Assembly (NCBI GenBank): GCA_021795395.1 | Contig: JAJYPN010000022.1 | Span: forward strand, 1 to 45,887 | DNA from: Pseudomonadota bacterium | Lineage (GTDB): Bacteria; Pseudomonadota; Gammaproteobacteria; Burkholderiales; Sulfuriferulaceae | Length of the DNA: 45,887 bases | Direction of reading: 5' to 3' | In this document: one piece after another, positions 27,602 to 39,393 of the stretch | How the letters are laid out: each line of letters starts with the position of its first letter | Position numbering within the stretch: the first letter of the stretch is position 1 | The notes under the pieces: generated by a model | Seen by the model: the letters and a program-made list of their open reading frames with translations, nothing else | The model's database searches: none | What the model was told of the DNA's origin: nothing | Translations under genes and position numbers: made by a program

Positions 27602-29143
27602 TCAATACGCCGCTGAGGATTTGAACTCCTCAATGGCTTTGGTTAATTGCGTTTCAAGGTCGGCAGGCATATCGCCGGTAGTCTGAATTTTTTCCAGCAG
27701 CGCGCCGTATTTCGACTTGACGAAGGACGCAAGCGCGCTTTCGAACGCCAACGTCTTCCTGACGTCGATATTGTCCATATAACCCTTGTTCACCGCGAAT
27801 AGAGTCAATGCCATTTCCGCTACGTTCATCGGCGCATACTGATTTTGCTTCATCAGTTCGGTAACCAGTTTGCCACGCTCCAGCTGTTTGCGCGTCGCCT
27901 CGTCCAGATCGGACGCGAATTGCGCGAACGCCGCCAGTTCGCGATATTGAGCCAGCGCCAGACGCACGCCTCCGCCCAGTTTCTTGATAACCTTGGTTTG
28001 TGCGGCGCCGCCGACGCGGGATACCGATAAACCGGCGTTGATGGCGGGACGGATGCCGGCGTTGAACAGATCCGTTTCCAAAAATATCTGGCCGTCGGTA
28101 ATCGAAATGACGTTGGTCGGTACGAATGCCGATACGTCGCCGGCCTGGGTTTCGATAATAGGCAATGCCGTCAGCGATCCGGTCTTACCCTTGACTTCGC
28201 CATTGGTCAGTTTTTCTACCTGATCGGCGTTGATGCGTGCTGCCCGCTCCAGCAGGCGTGAATGCAGATAGAATACGTCGCCAGGATACGCCTCGCGACC
28301 CGGCGGACGGCGCAACAGCAGCGATATCTGACGGTACGCCCAGGCTTGCTTGGTCAGATCGTCGTATACGATCAGCGCGTCCTGGCCGCGGTCGCGGAAA
28401 TATTCGCCCATCGTGCAGCCCGCGTACGGCGCAATGTACTGCATAGCAGCGGAGTCCGAGGCGGTGGCGGCGACGACGATGGTATGTGCCAGCGCGCCGT
28501 GTTCTTCCAGTTTGCGCACGACGTTGGCAATCGACGAAGCTTTTTGCCCGATAGCAACGTATATGCAAATGACGCCGGTGCCTTTCTGGTTGATGATGGC
28601 ATCGACAGCAACCGCTGTCTTTCCGGTTTGCCTGTCGCCGATGATCAGTTCGCGTTGACCGCGACCGATAGGCACCATCGCATCGACCGACTTGAGGCCG
28701 GTTTGCAGAGGCTGTGTCACCGATTGACGCGCAATAACGCCGGGGGCGATTTTTTCGATGGAAGCGCTCAGTTTTGCGTTAACCGGCCCCTTGCCGTCGA
28801 TCGGCTGTCCCAGAGAATCGACTACGCGACCAACCAGTTCGGGACCGATCGGCACTTCGAGTATGCGCCCGGTGCATTTGACGGTGTCGCCTTCGCTGAT
28901 GTGTTCATATTCGCCCAGCACCACGGCACCAACCGAATCGCGCTCGAGATTGAGCGCGAGACCGAAAGTATTCCCCGGAAATTCCAGCATTTCGCCTTGC
29001 ATGACGTCGGACAGACCGTGTACGCGGACGATACCGTCGGTCACGGATACCACGGTACCTTGAGTGCGCAGTTCGGAAGCAGCAGCCAGATTCTGTATCT
29101 TGCTTTTAATGAGATCACTGATCTCGGTGGGATTGAGTTGCAT
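27602..29143 (-). CDS. atpA: ATP synthase F1 alpha subunit
   Basis: 513 residues. [16 protein letters not shown] start, Walker [14 protein letters not shown] near residues 169-181, and [34 protein letters not shown] region carrying the alpha-subunit signature. It forms the non-catalytic nucleotide sites and alternates with AtpD in the F1 head. Confidence 0.98.
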   Translation of the reverse strand: MQLNPTEISDLIKSKIQNLAAASELRTQGTVVSVTDGIVRVHGLSDVMQGEMLEFPGNTFGLALNLERDSVGAVVLGEYEHISEGDTVKCTGRILEVPIGPELVGRVVDSLGQPIDGKGPVNAKLSASIEKIAPGVIARQSVTQPLQTGLKSVDAMVPIGRGQRELIIGDRQTGKTAVAVDAIINQKGTGVICIYVAIGQKASSIANVVRKLEEHGALAHTIVVAATASDSAAMQYIAPYAGCTMGEYFRDRGQDALIVYDDLTKQAWAYRQISLLLRRPPGREAYPGDVFYLHSRLLERAARINADQVEKLTNGEVKGKTGSLTALPIIETQAGDVSAFVPTNVISITDGQIFLETDLFNAGIRPAINAGLSVSRVGGAAQTKVIKKLGGGVRLALAQYRELAAFAQFASDLDEATRKQLERGKLVTELMKQNQYAPMNVAEMALTLFAVNKGYMDNIDVRKTLAFESALASFVKSKYGALLEKIQTTGDMPADLETQLTKAIEEFKSSAAY

Positions 29144-29163
29144 TGATAGCTCCTAATGGAATC

Positions 29164-29700
29164 TTAACGTTTTAGCGCATAGGCCATGTTTTGCAATTTT
29201 CCTTGCACCGAAGCGTCATAGACTTCGTCGCCGACACTCACTACGATGCCGCCGATCAATGCCGTGTCGATTTCGACCGACAGGCTCAGCTTGCTGTGAA
29301 ATTTTGCTTCCAGGCGTGCGGCCAATGCCGCGATTTGTTCGTCGTTCATGGGAAACGCACTAGCGACTTTGCCTTCCAGCACGCCGCCCTGTTTCGCCTT
29401 GAGCGCTTCAAACTGTTCCGCGATCTCCGGCAGAGCACTGATACGTCCGTTGTCGATCAGCAAACGGATAAAATTACCGGCATCCGGACCGAGCCGACTG
29501 CCGCATATGCTCATAAAAATCGTACTCAGCTGCTCGCCGCTGATTTCCGGGTCGTTCGCGAGCCGCTGCATATCGCTGTCTGCGGCAATCATTTGCAGCA
29601 TGGACAATTGTTCGGACCAGGCATCGAACGTGCCGCTTTCCTTGGCCAGACGAAATACGGCTTCTGCATAAGGGCGGGCGATAGTCGCTATTTCAGCCAT
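29164..29700 (-). CDS. atpH: ATP synthase F1 delta subunit
   Basis: 178 residues. MAEIATIARPYAEAVFRLAKE at the N-terminus and a C-terminal domain with LIGGIVVSVGDEVYDASVQGKL (about 148-169), the OSCP/delta signature. It joins the peripheral stalk (AtpF) to the F1 head. Two bases separate it from atpF, so translation is probably coupled. Confidence 0.97.
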   Translation of the reverse strand: MAEIATIARPYAEAVFRLAKESGTFDAWSEQLSMLQMIAADSDMQRLANDPEISGEQLSTIFMSICGSRLGPDAGNFIRLLIDNGRISALPEIAEQFEALKAKQGGVLEGKVASAFPMNDEQIAALAARLEAKFHSKLSLSVEIDTALIGGIVVSVGDEVYDASVQGKLQNMAYALKR

Positions 29701-29702
29701 GA

Positions 29703-30173
29703 TTACAGTTCATCCTGAATAGCATTCAATAAGTCGGCGTGAGCCTTGGCGTCGATTTCGCGGCGCAGGATTTTCTCCGCACCGGCGACTGCCAGTTCGG
29801 CTACCTGCGAACGCAAGGCTTCCCTGGCGCGCACCGTTTCCTGCGCTACGCTGGCCTGAGCGCTGGCGATCAGGCGATCGCCTTCGATCTTTGCCGCATT
29901 TTTCGCTTCTTCGATCAGTTGTACAGCCCGTTTTTCAGCTTGCGCAATGATTTCCGCCGCCTTTTGTTTGGCATCCTGCAGGTTTGCTGCGGCATGTTTA
30001 GACGCAAGCTCTAATTCATGTTTACCGCGCTCTCCCGCCGCCAAGCCATCCGCAATCTGCTTTTTACGCTCATTCAGTGCGTGCATAATCGGCGGCCATA
30101 CGTATTTCATGCAAAACCAGACAAACACGAAAAACGTTATAGACTGTCCGATGAGGGTAGCATTTATATTCAT
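29703..30173 (-). CDS. atpF: ATP synthase Fo b subunit
   Basis: 156 residues. One N-terminal membrane helix (TLIGQSITFFVFVWFCMKYVWPPI) followed by a long Ala/Glu/Lys/Arg-rich coiled coil, as in the peripheral stalk b subunit. Conserved WPPIMHALNERKKQIADGLAA is present. It forms a dimer that prevents rotation of F1. Confidence 0.97.
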   Translation of the reverse strand: MNINATLIGQSITFFVFVWFCMKYVWPPIMHALNERKKQIADGLAAGERGKHELELASKHAAANLQDAKQKAAEIIAQAEKRAVQLIEEAKNAAKIEGDRLIASAQASVAQETVRAREALRSQVAELAVAGAEKILRREIDAKAHADLLNAIQDEL

Positions 30174-30206
30174 GCCGGGACCTTTCTACGGTTGGGTAAA
30201 TCTCGT

Positions 30207-30446
<240 letters not shown>

Positions 30447-30493
30447 TTACTGCTCCTCGATTAAAAAATTAAAATTACCAATCCGACCAATTC

Positions 30494-31345
<852 letters not shown>

Positions 31346-31355
31346 CTAGCTGTAT

Positions 31356-31766
31356 TCAGTTTTGTTCCGACTGGCGCGGAGCAAATAGTGCCGCACCCAG
31401 TAAAAATATCAATTGTCCCGTTGCGAAACCCGTCAGCAGCATAAGGGGCATCAGGCCTAGCCGGGCTGACATACCCACAGCCAGCATGATCGCTATCAGC
31501 ACAAAGCGCTCCAGCGCTGCTCGTTGCACCTGCTTCAGGCTGCCGTTTGCGGTGTTGCACGGATTTGATTCGGCCTTGCGCATACGCCAATATAAAAAAC
31601 CGGTGTTCAATAACGCAACCATGCTGCCGTACAACACCGATTTTAATATCCCCGGTTCTACGAATTTTATCGCCGCGATTCCGGCTATAAACAGTATCAG
31701 CTGCAGTTTAATAATATTTTTTATTATTTTCGCATCCTGCGTTGGATCTTGTGCCGCAGATCGCAT
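31356..31766 (-). CDS. atpI: ATP synthase subunit I
   Basis: 136 residues with four hydrophobic segments (about residues 18-35, 42-62, 87-105 and 108-130) and a polar loop between helices 2 and 3. Position at the head of the atp operon, just before atpB, and the helix pattern identify it as AtpI, which helps assemble the c ring. The ATG at 31766 has AAGGGG upstream; an in-frame TTG seven codons earlier is a weaker start. Confidence 0.9.
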   Translation of the reverse strand: MRSAAQDPTQDAKIIKNIIKLQLILFIAGIAAIKFVEPGILKSVLYGSMVALLNTGFLYWRMRKAESNPCNTANGSLKQVQRAALERFVLIAIMLAVGMSARLGLMPLMLLTGFATGQLIFLLGAALFAPRQSEQN

Positions 31767-31832
31767 ATCACGGCCCCTTGAGCGCAAATAATCCGCACAA
31801 AAAACGAAGCGCCATCAGGCAATCAGTCCGAG

Positions 31833-31862
31833 ATGATACATGAGTCAAACAGACTTATGCAA
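31833..31862 (-). promoter_or_regulatory. candidate promoter of the atp operon
   Basis: Minus strand: -35 TTGCAT (31862-31857), 18-bp spacer, -10 TATCAT (31838-31833), in the parB-atpI gap. Transcription would start near 31826, about 60 nt before the atpI ATG. Confidence 0.5.
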
Positions 31863-31890
31863 TGCCTAGTTTTTGCCATGAACTTCGCAA

Positions 31891-32748
31891 TCATAAGACA
31901 ACTAAACCCAACCTGTTGATTATATTATCAAGTTGCCCCATGTCAGCGTATTCTATCAAAAGTTGCCCGGCACCGTTTTTACGCGTTTTTATGCTGACTT
32001 TCGTACCCAGACCGTCAGACAGTCGTTCCATCAAATTTATTACGTCTCTATCCGGTTTTATTTCATCCTTTCCGAGCGAGACCGGCATTGTGTATTGCGA
32101 CACCATCTTTTCGGTTTCACGCACTGATAATTGACGCTGCACCACCGTTTCCGCTGCCGCCATCTGCTGCTGCTCCGGCAGCGCCAGCAATGCACGCGCA
32201 TGGCCCATATCGAGCTGCATATCCATCATCAGGCGCTGTACGCCCGCGGGCAGGTTCAGCAGCCGCAACAGATTGCTGACCGCACTGCGCGAACGTCCGA
32301 CCGCCGTGGCTGCGGTTTCATGCGTCATGCCGAATTCGTCGATCAAACGCTGGATGCCGGCGGCTTCTTCCAGCGGGTTCAGATCTTCCCGCTGTATATT
32401 TTCTATCAGAGCCATCGCCAGCGCCGCTTCGTCCGCGACCGCCTTGACCAGCACCGGGACTTCTTCCAGCCCCGCTATCTGCGCGGCGCGCCAGCGTCGT
32501 TCACCCGCAATGATTTCGAATTGCCTGGAACCGATCTCACGCACCAATATCGGCTGCATCAATCCTTGCGACCGTATCGATTCGGCCAGACTATTGAGGC
32601 TATCCTCATCCATCCTGGTTCGTGGCTGATATTTGCCGGATTTGAGCTGATGCACGGGGATGACCTGCATTTCACCGTGTACGGAGGGCCTATCGTCACC
32701 GGCCAAAAGCGCATCCAGTCCGCGCCCCAATCCTCGCGTTCTCTTCAT
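31891..32748 (-). CDS. parB: chromosome partitioning protein ParB
   Basis: 285 residues. The N-terminal KRTRGLGRGLDALLAG, the CTPase/ParB domain with KSGKYQPRTRMDEDSLNSL and IIAGERRWRAAQIAGL (GERR box), and a central helix-turn-helix (ETAATAVGRSRSAVSNLLRLL) are all present. ParB loads on parS and slides as a CTP clamp. Cognate sites lie in this window at 36319-36334 and 43075-43090. AAGGA lies six bases before the chosen ATG. Confidence 0.97.
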   Translation of the reverse strand: MKRTRGLGRGLDALLAGDDRPSVHGEMQVIPVHQLKSGKYQPRTRMDEDSLNSLAESIRSQGLMQPILVREIGSRQFEIIAGERRWRAAQIAGLEEVPVLVKAVADEAALAMALIENIQREDLNPLEEAAGIQRLIDEFGMTHETAATAVGRSRSAVSNLLRLLNLPAGVQRLMMDMQLDMGHARALLALPEQQQMAAAETVVQRQLSVRETEKMVSQYTMPVSLGKDEIKPDRDVINLMERLSDGLGTKVSIKTRKNGAGQLLIEYADMGQLDNIINRLGLVVL

Positions 32749-32891
32749 TAGCTTTCCTTCGCGTTCTTTACTGAATAACCCGCACTCATATTTCATTTAC
32801 TGTCTTGTTCAAGAAATCGATCACGCCTGCATCCGTTATCAATTGCATTGCTTTTTTTGTGTATCCGATTGTCGAACGGAAATTGCTTGCA

Positions 32892-33686
32892 TCAGGCATT
32901 GATGACATTGATACGGTTTTGCTCCAGACGCCTCGCCGAGACTTCACGCGCCAGCGCCAAATACGCCTGAGCGCCCTTGGAAGCCGGATCGTACATCAAT
33001 ACCGGCTGACCATAACTGGGCGCTTCAGCCAGACGAATATTGCGCGGGATCACCGTATCGTAAACTTTTTTGTTGAAATGGTTCTTTAATTGTTCCGATA
33101 CCTGTTGCGCCAAAGTGCTTCTGGGATCGAACATGGTACGCAACAAACCTTCTATCTCCAGCCCCGGATTCAAATTCGCCCGTATTTTTTTGATGGTGTT
33201 GACCAGATCCGAGACACCTTCCAGCGCATAATATTCGCATTGCATGGGTATCATCACGGCGTGCGCCGCGGTTAGCGCATTTACCGCCAGCAAATTCAAT
33301 GCCGGCGGACAATCGATCAGTACGTAATCGTAATCCTGCGCAACGGTTGCCAGTGCGGCCTTGAGCCGGTTTTCGCGGCCGTCCTGATCGACCAGTTCGA
33401 CTTCCGCGCCTGCCAGATCACGATTGGCGGGCAATACGTCGAATTTCCCGGTATCGCTATAGCGGATGATCTCCGCTATGGTTTTTTGACCGAGCAGGAG
33501 ATGATAAATACTTTGGTCGAGATTGCGTTTGTTGATCCCGCATCCCATTGTCGCATTACCTTGCGGATCCAGATCGACCAACAGAATCCTGCTACCCGTA
33601 ACGGCGAAGCTGGCCGCCAGATTTACGGCGGTGGTGGTCTTTCCTACCCCGCCTTTTTGATTGGTAATCGCAAATATTTTAGCCAT
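32892..33686 (-). CDS. parA: chromosome partitioning ATPase ParA
   Basis: 264 residues. The deviant Walker A KGGVGKTTTAVNLA (residues 11-24) and DLDPQGNATMG and IDCPPALNLL are ParA/Soj motifs. It drives movement of ParB-parS complexes over the nucleoid. It overlaps the rsmG end by eight bases and is 143 bp upstream of parB. Confidence 0.97.
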   Translation of the reverse strand: MAKIFAITNQKGGVGKTTTAVNLAASFAVTGSRILLVDLDPQGNATMGCGINKRNLDQSIYHLLLGQKTIAEIIRYSDTGKFDVLPANRDLAGAEVELVDQDGRENRLKAALATVAQDYDYVLIDCPPALNLLAVNALTAAHAVMIPMQCEYYALEGVSDLVNTIKKIRANLNPGLEIEGLLRTMFDPRSTLAQQVSEQLKNHFNKKVYDTVIPRNIRLAEAPSYGQPVLMYDPASKGAQAYLALAREVSARRLEQNRINVINA

Positions 33687-34308
33687 CGGCTTCTTTCATG
33701 ATTACCAGATGCCGTTGCGCGGCGAGCAACGGTACGGTTAACGAGCGGATCGACAACACTTCGATGCCGGGCGGCAACCGCTGCAATTCCTCGTCAGGCT
33801 TTAGCCCCTTCATGGCGTACCAGCGCCCGCGCTCCGACAATACCTGTCGACTCATGACAACGAATTGATTTATATCGGAAAAAGCTCGGGATATAATACC
33901 ATCGAATCGATGCTCCGCCGACATACTTTCGATTCTTGACGTTATTATCTTTACATTCTTCAAGCCCAGTTCCATAACAGCCTGTCGTAAAAAAGCGGTT
34001 TTTTTCGAATTGCTGTCGATCACTGCAATCTGCCGGCTCGGATCGGCAATCGCCAGGGGTATGCCCGGCAAGCCTGCGCCGCTGCCGACATCGAGCAGTT
34101 TTTCCGCGGTTACGTGCGGCTGCACCGACAAGCTGTCGAAAATATGATGCGACATCATTTTATTCGTGTCCCGCAACGCAGTTAAGTTATGAACCCTGTT
34201 CCATTTGGCGATCAGGTCGAGATATGACAACAGACGGTCGGCCTGGACAGACGTTAACGTCACGCCCAGTCCTGCTGCCTGCGTTATCAAATGCTCCTGC
34301 TGCGCCAT
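33679..34308 (-). CDS. rsmG: 16S rRNA (guanine527-N7)-methyltransferase
   Basis: 209 residues. SAM motif LLDVGSGAGLPGIPLAI near residues 70-86 and the RsmG-specific NLTALRD motif near residue 40. It methylates G527 of 16S rRNA; loss gives low-level streptomycin resistance. AAGG lies before the ATG and mnmG ends eight bases upstream. Confidence 0.97.
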   Translation of the reverse strand: MAQQEHLITQAAGLGVTLTSVQADRLLSYLDLIAKWNRVHNLTALRDTNKMMSHHIFDSLSVQPHVTAEKLLDVGSGAGLPGIPLAIADPSRQIAVIDSNSKKTAFLRQAVMELGLKNVKIITSRIESMSAEHRFDGIISRAFSDINQFVVMSRQVLSERGRWYAMKGLKPDEELQRLPPGIEVLSIRSLTVPLLAAQRHLVIMKEADG

Positions 34309-34316
34309 GATCTGCC

Positions 34317-36218
34317 TTATGCCAACAATTTACGCCGGTCGTTTTTATGGCTTTGCCGTTTCAAATGGACCAGCAGCAGCGATATCGCCGCCGGAGTCAC
34401 CCCCGAAATTCGCGAGGCCTGGCCCAGGGTTTCCGGCTTATGCCGGTTCAATTTTTGTTGCACTTCTATCGACAAGCCCTGAACCTGCGCATAATCCAGC
34501 GTTGCCGGTAAAGCAAGCTGCTCCTGGTTGCGCAAACGCGAAATTTCGCCAGCCTGCCGTTCGATGTAGCCTTGATATTTCGCTTGTATTTCTACCTGTT
34601 CGGCGACTGCTGCGTCCGCGACTCCGGTTCCGGCAATATCCAGCGTCAATAAATCGGCATAGGTGACATCGGGTCGGCGCAGCAATTCATATAAATTGTA
34701 TTCGCGTTCTATTTCCTTGCCGAGCACGCGATACGCTTCCGTTTTCTCCAGGGTTTCAGGTTGCACCCAAAGACTGCGCAAACGCGCCTGCTCCGCATCG
34801 ATCTGCTCTCGCTTACGGCTGAACGCTGCCCAGCGCGTATCGTCTACGACCCCCAGTTTCCGCCCGGTTTCCGTCAAACGCATATCGGCATTGTCTTCGC
34901 GCAAAGACAGCCGATACTCCGCCCGACTGGTGAACATACGATAAGGTTCGGTCACGCCCAGCGTGGTAAGATCGTCGACCATAACGCCCAGATACGCTTC
35001 TTCCCGTCCCGGGTTCCATCCGGGCAAACCTTGCGCCATGAGTCCGGCATTGATCCCCGCGAGCAAGCCTTGGGCCGCAGCTTCTTCATAGCCGGTCGTA
35101 CCATTGATTTGACCGGCGAAAAACAAACCGCTGATCGCTTTGGTCTCAAGCGTACGTTTCAATTCTCGAGGATCGAAATAATCATATTCGATGGCGTATC
35201 CGGGTCGCATCAAGTGTGCGTTTTCAAAACCTTTGATCGAACGTACCAATGCCCATTGCACATCGAAAGGCAAACTGGTGGAAATGCCGTTCGGATAGAC
35301 TTCGTGCGTTGTCAACCCCTCGGGTTCGACAAAAATCTGATGCGATGTCTTGTCGGCGAAGCGAACAATCTTGTCTTCTATCGATGGGCAGTACCGCGGA
35401 CCGACTCCCGCTATGATGCCGCTATACAAAGGCGATCGATCCAGGCCACCGCGTATGATGTCGTGTGTCCGTTCCGTGGTATGCGTTATCCAGCACGGTA
35501 ATTGCGCCGGATGTTGCTCGCGTCGCCCCAGGTAGGAAAACACCGGGGCAGGATTGTCGCCCGGTTGAATCTGCATCGCATCGTAGGCGATAGTGCGTCC
35601 GTCGATGCGAGGCGGCGTACCGGTTTTCAGGCGGCCCACCGGCAGTTTCAATTCGCGCAAACGCTGTGCAAGCCCTACCGATGCGGGATCTCCGGCACGG
35701 CCGGCAGTATGGTTCGCCATTCCGACATGGATCAACCCGGCCAAAAACGTCCCCGCAGTCAAAACCACCGTAGGCGCAAAAAATGACAAACCTAATTGAG
35801 TGCGAACACCGGTCACGATGTCACCCTGTAACAGCAAATCCTCTACCGCTTGCTGAAACAGCCACAAATTTTCCTGATTTTCCAGACGCTTGCGTATGGC
35901 CTGTTTGTATAATACGCGATCGATCTGCGCACGAGTCGCCCTGACTGCAGCGCCTTTGGACATGTTCAGGGTGCGGAATTGTATACCCGCTTCATCCGCC
36001 GCCGCCGCCATGGCTCCGCCCAAGGCATCGATTTCCTTGACCAGATGACCCTTACCGATACCGCCTATGGATGGATTGCACGACATCTGCCCCAGGGTTT
36101 CGATATTATGCGTCAACAATAAAGTACGAACACCCATTCTCGCTGCCGCGAGCGCCGCTTCGGTACCTGCATGACCGCCACCCACCACGATAACTTCAAA
36201 TTTTTCCTGATAGTCCAT
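34317..36218 (-). CDS. mnmG: tRNA uridine 5-carboxymethylaminomethyl modification enzyme MnmG
   Basis: 633 residues. FAD-binding [19 protein letters not shown] at the N-terminus, [14 protein letters not shown], and the C-terminal [34 protein letters not shown] region. With MnmE it modifies the wobble uridine of several tRNAs. The frame stays open 25 codons upstream, but the ATG at 36218 matches relatives. A parS site lies about 100 bp upstream. Confidence 0.97.
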   Translation of the reverse strand: MDYQEKFEVIVVGGGHAGTEAALAAARMGVRTLLLTHNIETLGQMSCNPSIGGIGKGHLVKEIDALGGAMAAAADEAGIQFRTLNMSKGAAVRATRAQIDRVLYKQAIRKRLENQENLWLFQQAVEDLLLQGDIVTGVRTQLGLSFFAPTVVLTAGTFLAGLIHVGMANHTAGRAGDPASVGLAQRLRELKLPVGRLKTGTPPRIDGRTIAYDAMQIQPGDNPAPVFSYLGRREQHPAQLPCWITHTTERTHDIIRGGLDRSPLYSGIIAGVGPRYCPSIEDKIVRFADKTSHQIFVEPEGLTTHEVYPNGISTSLPFDVQWALVRSIKGFENAHLMRPGYAIEYDYFDPRELKRTLETKAISGLFFAGQINGTTGYEEAAAQGLLAGINAGLMAQGLPGWNPGREEAYLGVMVDDLTTLGVTEPYRMFTSRAEYRLSLREDNADMRLTETGRKLGVVDDTRWAAFSRKREQIDAEQARLRSLWVQPETLEKTEAYRVLGKEIEREYNLYELLRRPDVTYADLLTLDIAGTGVADAAVAEQVEIQAKYQGYIERQAGEISRLRNQEQLALPATLDYAQVQGLSIEVQQKLNRHKPETLGQASRISGVTPAAISLLLVHLKRQSHKNDRRKLLA

Positions 36219-36318
36219 AACTGATAAAGGTCTCCGACTGAATGTCGATGTTAACGCGACTACGTTATCAAAAAAACTGCGCCAGCCGCGCAACTTGTTG
36301 ACAATAATCGAATCCTAT

Positions 36319-36334
36319 TGTTTCACGTGAAACG
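36319..36334. promoter_or_regulatory. parS site 1
   Basis: TGTTTCACGTGAAACG matches the universal parS consensus TGTTTCACGTGAAACA at 15 of 16 positions, with a perfect 14-bp palindromic core (36320-36333). It lies between mnmG and mnmE, about 3.6 kb from parB. Confidence 0.93.
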
Positions 36335-36404
36335 CCTCTTGGCAATCTCAATGAGTTTGACGCCTGTGGTCAATAGCAGTCATATCAGATTGCCGATATC
36401 TTGG

Positions 36405-37748
36405 TTATTTTCCGATACAAAAACGGCTGAATATTTCACCCAATAATTCATCCGCGCTAAATTCGCCGGTAATAGCCGAAAGCGCTTGTTGCGTCAAACG
36501 CAATTCTTCAGCCAATAATTCCAGCGCCGTTTCCGCAGAAAATTTTGCCGCCTCCAGATGCCTGCGCGCAGAGCGCAATGCCTGCAGATGCCGCTCACGC
36601 GCCATGAATATGCCGGACGATTCGGTTTGCCAGCCAACGACTCTCAATAAGCTTTCGCGTAGCAAGTCCAATCCTTCTCCCGTACACGCCGACAGATAAA
36701 TGTCTTTCCCTGAAATCCGGGCGGTCATTCCAGCCAGATCAATCTTATTATGTATCGTAAACACCGGCAGCCCAGACGGCAATCCACCCAGAATTTCCTG
36801 TTCAGCCGCAGCCGGTCCATGTTCCGCTTCGACCAGCAACAAAGCGACATCCGCATCGGCGATTTCCCGCCAGGTTCGAGCCATCCCTATCATTTCCACT
36901 TCATCCGTAGTTTCACGCAGTCCGGCGGTATCGATAATATGTATCGGCACGCCGTCGATTTGCACGGTTTCGCGGAGCGCGTCTCTGGTGGTTCCGGCAA
37001 TCGGAGTGACAATAGCAACATCGCGAGCAGCCAGCATATTGAGCAGACTGGATTTCCCGACATTCGGTTGCCCGATCAAAACAACGCGTATGCCTTCCCT
37101 TAACACGCTGCCTTGTTTAGCGGAATTTTCCAGAGCCAGCAGATTTTCCAGAATTTTATCCATTTTCCGCTGAATCTGTGCAGTTTGCAAAAATGCCGTC
37201 TCCTCGTCCGGAAAATCCAGTATGGCTTCGATCAGCATCCGTAATTCAACCAAACTTGCATTCAAGCTGTTGACGTGGCTTGAAAAAACGCCCGTCAAAG
37301 ACCTCAAGGCCGAACGTGCCGCCGCCTCAGAGCTTGCATCGATCAGATCGGCTACGCTTTCGGCTTGAGCCAAATCCATCTTGTCGTTTAAAAAGGCCCT
37401 TTGCGTAAATTCACCCGGATTGGCCATCCGCGCGCCCAGTTGCAAGCACCGATTCAGTACGCCTTTCAAAACCACGGGGCCGCCGTGGCCTTGCAATTCA
37501 AGCACATCTTCTCCGGTATACGACTTTGGCGCCGGGTAATATACGACAACGCCTTCATCGAGCATTTCGCCTGCCTCATCGACAAATCTTGTGAAATGGG
37601 CATACCGGGGACGTGGTACGATACCTGCTATCTGTTTTGCAAAAAGCCTCAGATCGTTACCGGAAACACGTACTATCCCTATGCCGCCTCGCCCCGGTGC
37701 CGTAGCAATAGCAGCAATTGTATCCTGTTCAGAATTTAGGGCGGCCAA
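36405..37748 (-). CDS. mnmE: tRNA modification GTPase MnmE
   Basis: 447 residues. An N-terminal tetrahydrofolate-binding domain (DTIAAIATAPGRGGIGIVRVSG), a GTPase domain with GQPNVGKSSLLNML (near residue 228), DTAGLRE and HNKID, and the C-terminal FCIGK with the essential Cys. It works with MnmG. The start is a TTG at 37746-37748 that lies inside the last codons of yidC (20-bp overlap); no ATG is available in frame near the N-terminus. Confidence 0.96.
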   Translation of the reverse strand: MAALNSEQDTIAAIATAPGRGGIGIVRVSGNDLRLFAKQIAGIVPRPRYAHFTRFVDEAGEMLDEGVVVYYPAPKSYTGEDVLELQGHGGPVVLKGVLNRCLQLGARMANPGEFTQRAFLNDKMDLAQAESVADLIDASSEAAARSALRSLTGVFSSHVNSLNASLVELRMLIEAILDFPDEETAFLQTAQIQRKMDKILENLLALENSAKQGSVLREGIRVVLIGQPNVGKSSLLNMLAARDVAIVTPIAGTTRDALRETVQIDGVPIHIIDTAGLRETTDEVEMIGMARTWREIADADVALLLVEAEHGPAAAEQEILGGLPSGLPVFTIHNKIDLAGMTARISGKDIYLSACTGEGLDLLRESLLRVVGWQTESSGIFMARERHLQALRSARRHLEAAKFSAETALELLAEELRLTQQALSAITGEFSADELLGEIFSRFCIGK

Positions 37749-39369
37749 CTTGCGCTGCTTCGTAATTGCGGGTAATCACCCATTGCTGACTGATGGACAT
37801 GATATTGTTAACCACCCAATACAAGACCAATCCCGCTGGAAAAAACATGAAAAATACGCTGAATGCGATGGGCATGATCATCATCACCTTGGCCTGCATC
37901 GGGTCCGGAGGGGCCGGATTAAGCCGGGTCTGCAACAGCATGGTTAGCCCCATGATGATCGGCAGAATGTAGTAAGGATCCGGTGCCGACAAATCGTGTA
38001 TCCATCCCATGAACGGCGCCTGACGCATTTCAACGCTACCGAGAAGCGTCCAGTATAACGCTATGAATACCGGAATCTGCACTACGACAGGCAGACATCC
38101 TCCCAATGGGTTAACCTTTTCGGTCTTGTATAAATCCATCATGGATTGATGCAGTTTTTGCTTGTCGTCGCCGTACAGTTCTTTCAGCTTTTGCAATTTC
38201 GGCGCCAAACCTCGCATTTGCGCCATAGACTTATAGCTCTTGGCTGACAATGGAAAAAACAATAGCTTGATCAAGATGGTCAGTACCACGATAGACCAAC
38301 CCCAGTTCCCAATCAAGCCGTGTATTTGCTGCAAGGCCCAGAATATGGGTGCGGCGATAGGCGTCAGCCAGCCGTAATCCACAACATAATCCAATCCCGG
38401 CGCCAAAGCGGTCAAGGTTTTCTGGATTTGTGGGCCGACATACAACGGAACAGTGAAATTGAGTGTCGACAATGGCGCCAGGTTACCTTCAGGCAGAATT
38501 ACTCCCGCACTATATTGACCATTACCTATGGCTTTGGCATAAAACTCACGTTTATTGCCGTTAGGCGGCAACCACACCGAAACAAAATGGTGTTGCACCA
38601 TTCCTATCCAACCGTTATCGGCGTATTTGGGATAATTCTGCTCTCCCTTGTCCAGCTTTTTGAAATCCAGCTTGATGAATTTACTGGTAGCGGTATACAA
38701 GGCCGGACCGGTAAAGGTATGGACGAATCTGGATTCGCCTGTCGGTGTCTTGCCGTCGCGCAACAATTGAAAATAGGCGTCGACCGGTATGGACCGATTT
38801 CCTGTATTGATTAATTGATACGTAACGTTGATTTTATAGCTGTCACGATAAAAGGTATATATTTTACTTACTTTGATACCGGTTTGAGGATCGGTCCAGG
38901 TAAGGGGCAAACTTAAGGCAGATTGCGTCGGAGCCAGCCGATAATTACCGGGTGTTAAGGCAAACACGGCTTTATGGGTGGGCATGCCCGGACCGATCAG
39001 CCCGGTTTGCGCAACAAACATATGTTCAGGATCTTGTTGCAGAATATAAAATGGCCGTTTTTTATCCTCGGGATCCTGATAATGCAAAAGAGCCAGGCTA
39101 CGAATATCGCCCCCATTCGCATCGATGCGAGCACGGATCAAATCCGTCGTTACCGTCGCTTCGGCTCCCGACGGAAATTCGGTTTGCGATGGCTGAGGCG
39201 GCACGGTCGCCTGCCCAGGTACGGTAACGGTGGGAACTGGCGCGTTGGTATTGGCGGCTACCGTTGTAACATTTGAAGCCTGCGGAGCATTCTGTTTTTC
39301 CCAGGACTGCCATAACATTAATAATGAAAACGAAAAAACAATAAAAAGAATAAGCTTCTGAGTATCCAT
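37729..39369 (-). CDS. yidC: membrane protein insertase YidC
   Basis: 546 residues. A membrane anchor at 5-22, a large periplasmic beta domain to about residue 340, then the conserved insertase core with five helices (WGWSIVVLTILIKLLFFPLS, LPVVVQIPVFIALYWTL, and others). The hydrophilic groove Arg/Lys lies in the first core helix. It inserts inner-membrane proteins such as AtpE and subunit a, encoded nearby. No Shine-Dalgarno sequence precedes the ATG at 39369, suggesting coupling to yidD. Confidence 0.97.
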   Translation of the reverse strand: MDTQKLILFIVFSFSLLMLWQSWEKQNAPQASNVTTVAANTNAPVPTVTVPGQATVPPQPSQTEFPSGAEATVTTDLIRARIDANGGDIRSLALLHYQDPEDKKRPFYILQQDPEHMFVAQTGLIGPGMPTHKAVFALTPGNYRLAPTQSALSLPLTWTDPQTGIKVSKIYTFYRDSYKINVTYQLINTGNRSIPVDAYFQLLRDGKTPTGESRFVHTFTGPALYTATSKFIKLDFKKLDKGEQNYPKYADNGWIGMVQHHFVSVWLPPNGNKREFYAKAIGNGQYSAGVILPEGNLAPLSTLNFTVPLYVGPQIQKTLTALAPGLDYVVDYGWLTPIAAPIFWALQQIHGLIGNWGWSIVVLTILIKLLFFPLSAKSYKSMAQMRGLAPKLQKLKELYGDDKQKLHQSMMDLYKTEKVNPLGGCLPVVVQIPVFIALYWTLLGSVEMRQAPFMGWIHDLSAPDPYYILPIIMGLTMLLQTRLNPAPPDPMQAKVMMIMPIAFSVFFMFFPAGLVLYWVVNNIMSISQQWVITRNYEAAQVGRPKF

Positions 39370-39393
39370 AAATAGGAGGCTGGCAATAGAAAA

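Noticed and set aside
28262..29146. 294-codon plus-strand frame opposite atpA
   Set aside because: Antisense to atpA, which is certain; long only because of codon bias. The same applies to frames at 24841-25740 and 25759-26610.
36341..36394. Inverted GGCAATCT/AGATTGCC as an mnmG-mnmE regulatory structure
   Set aside because: Arms are only 8 bp with a 38-base loop, likely chance.
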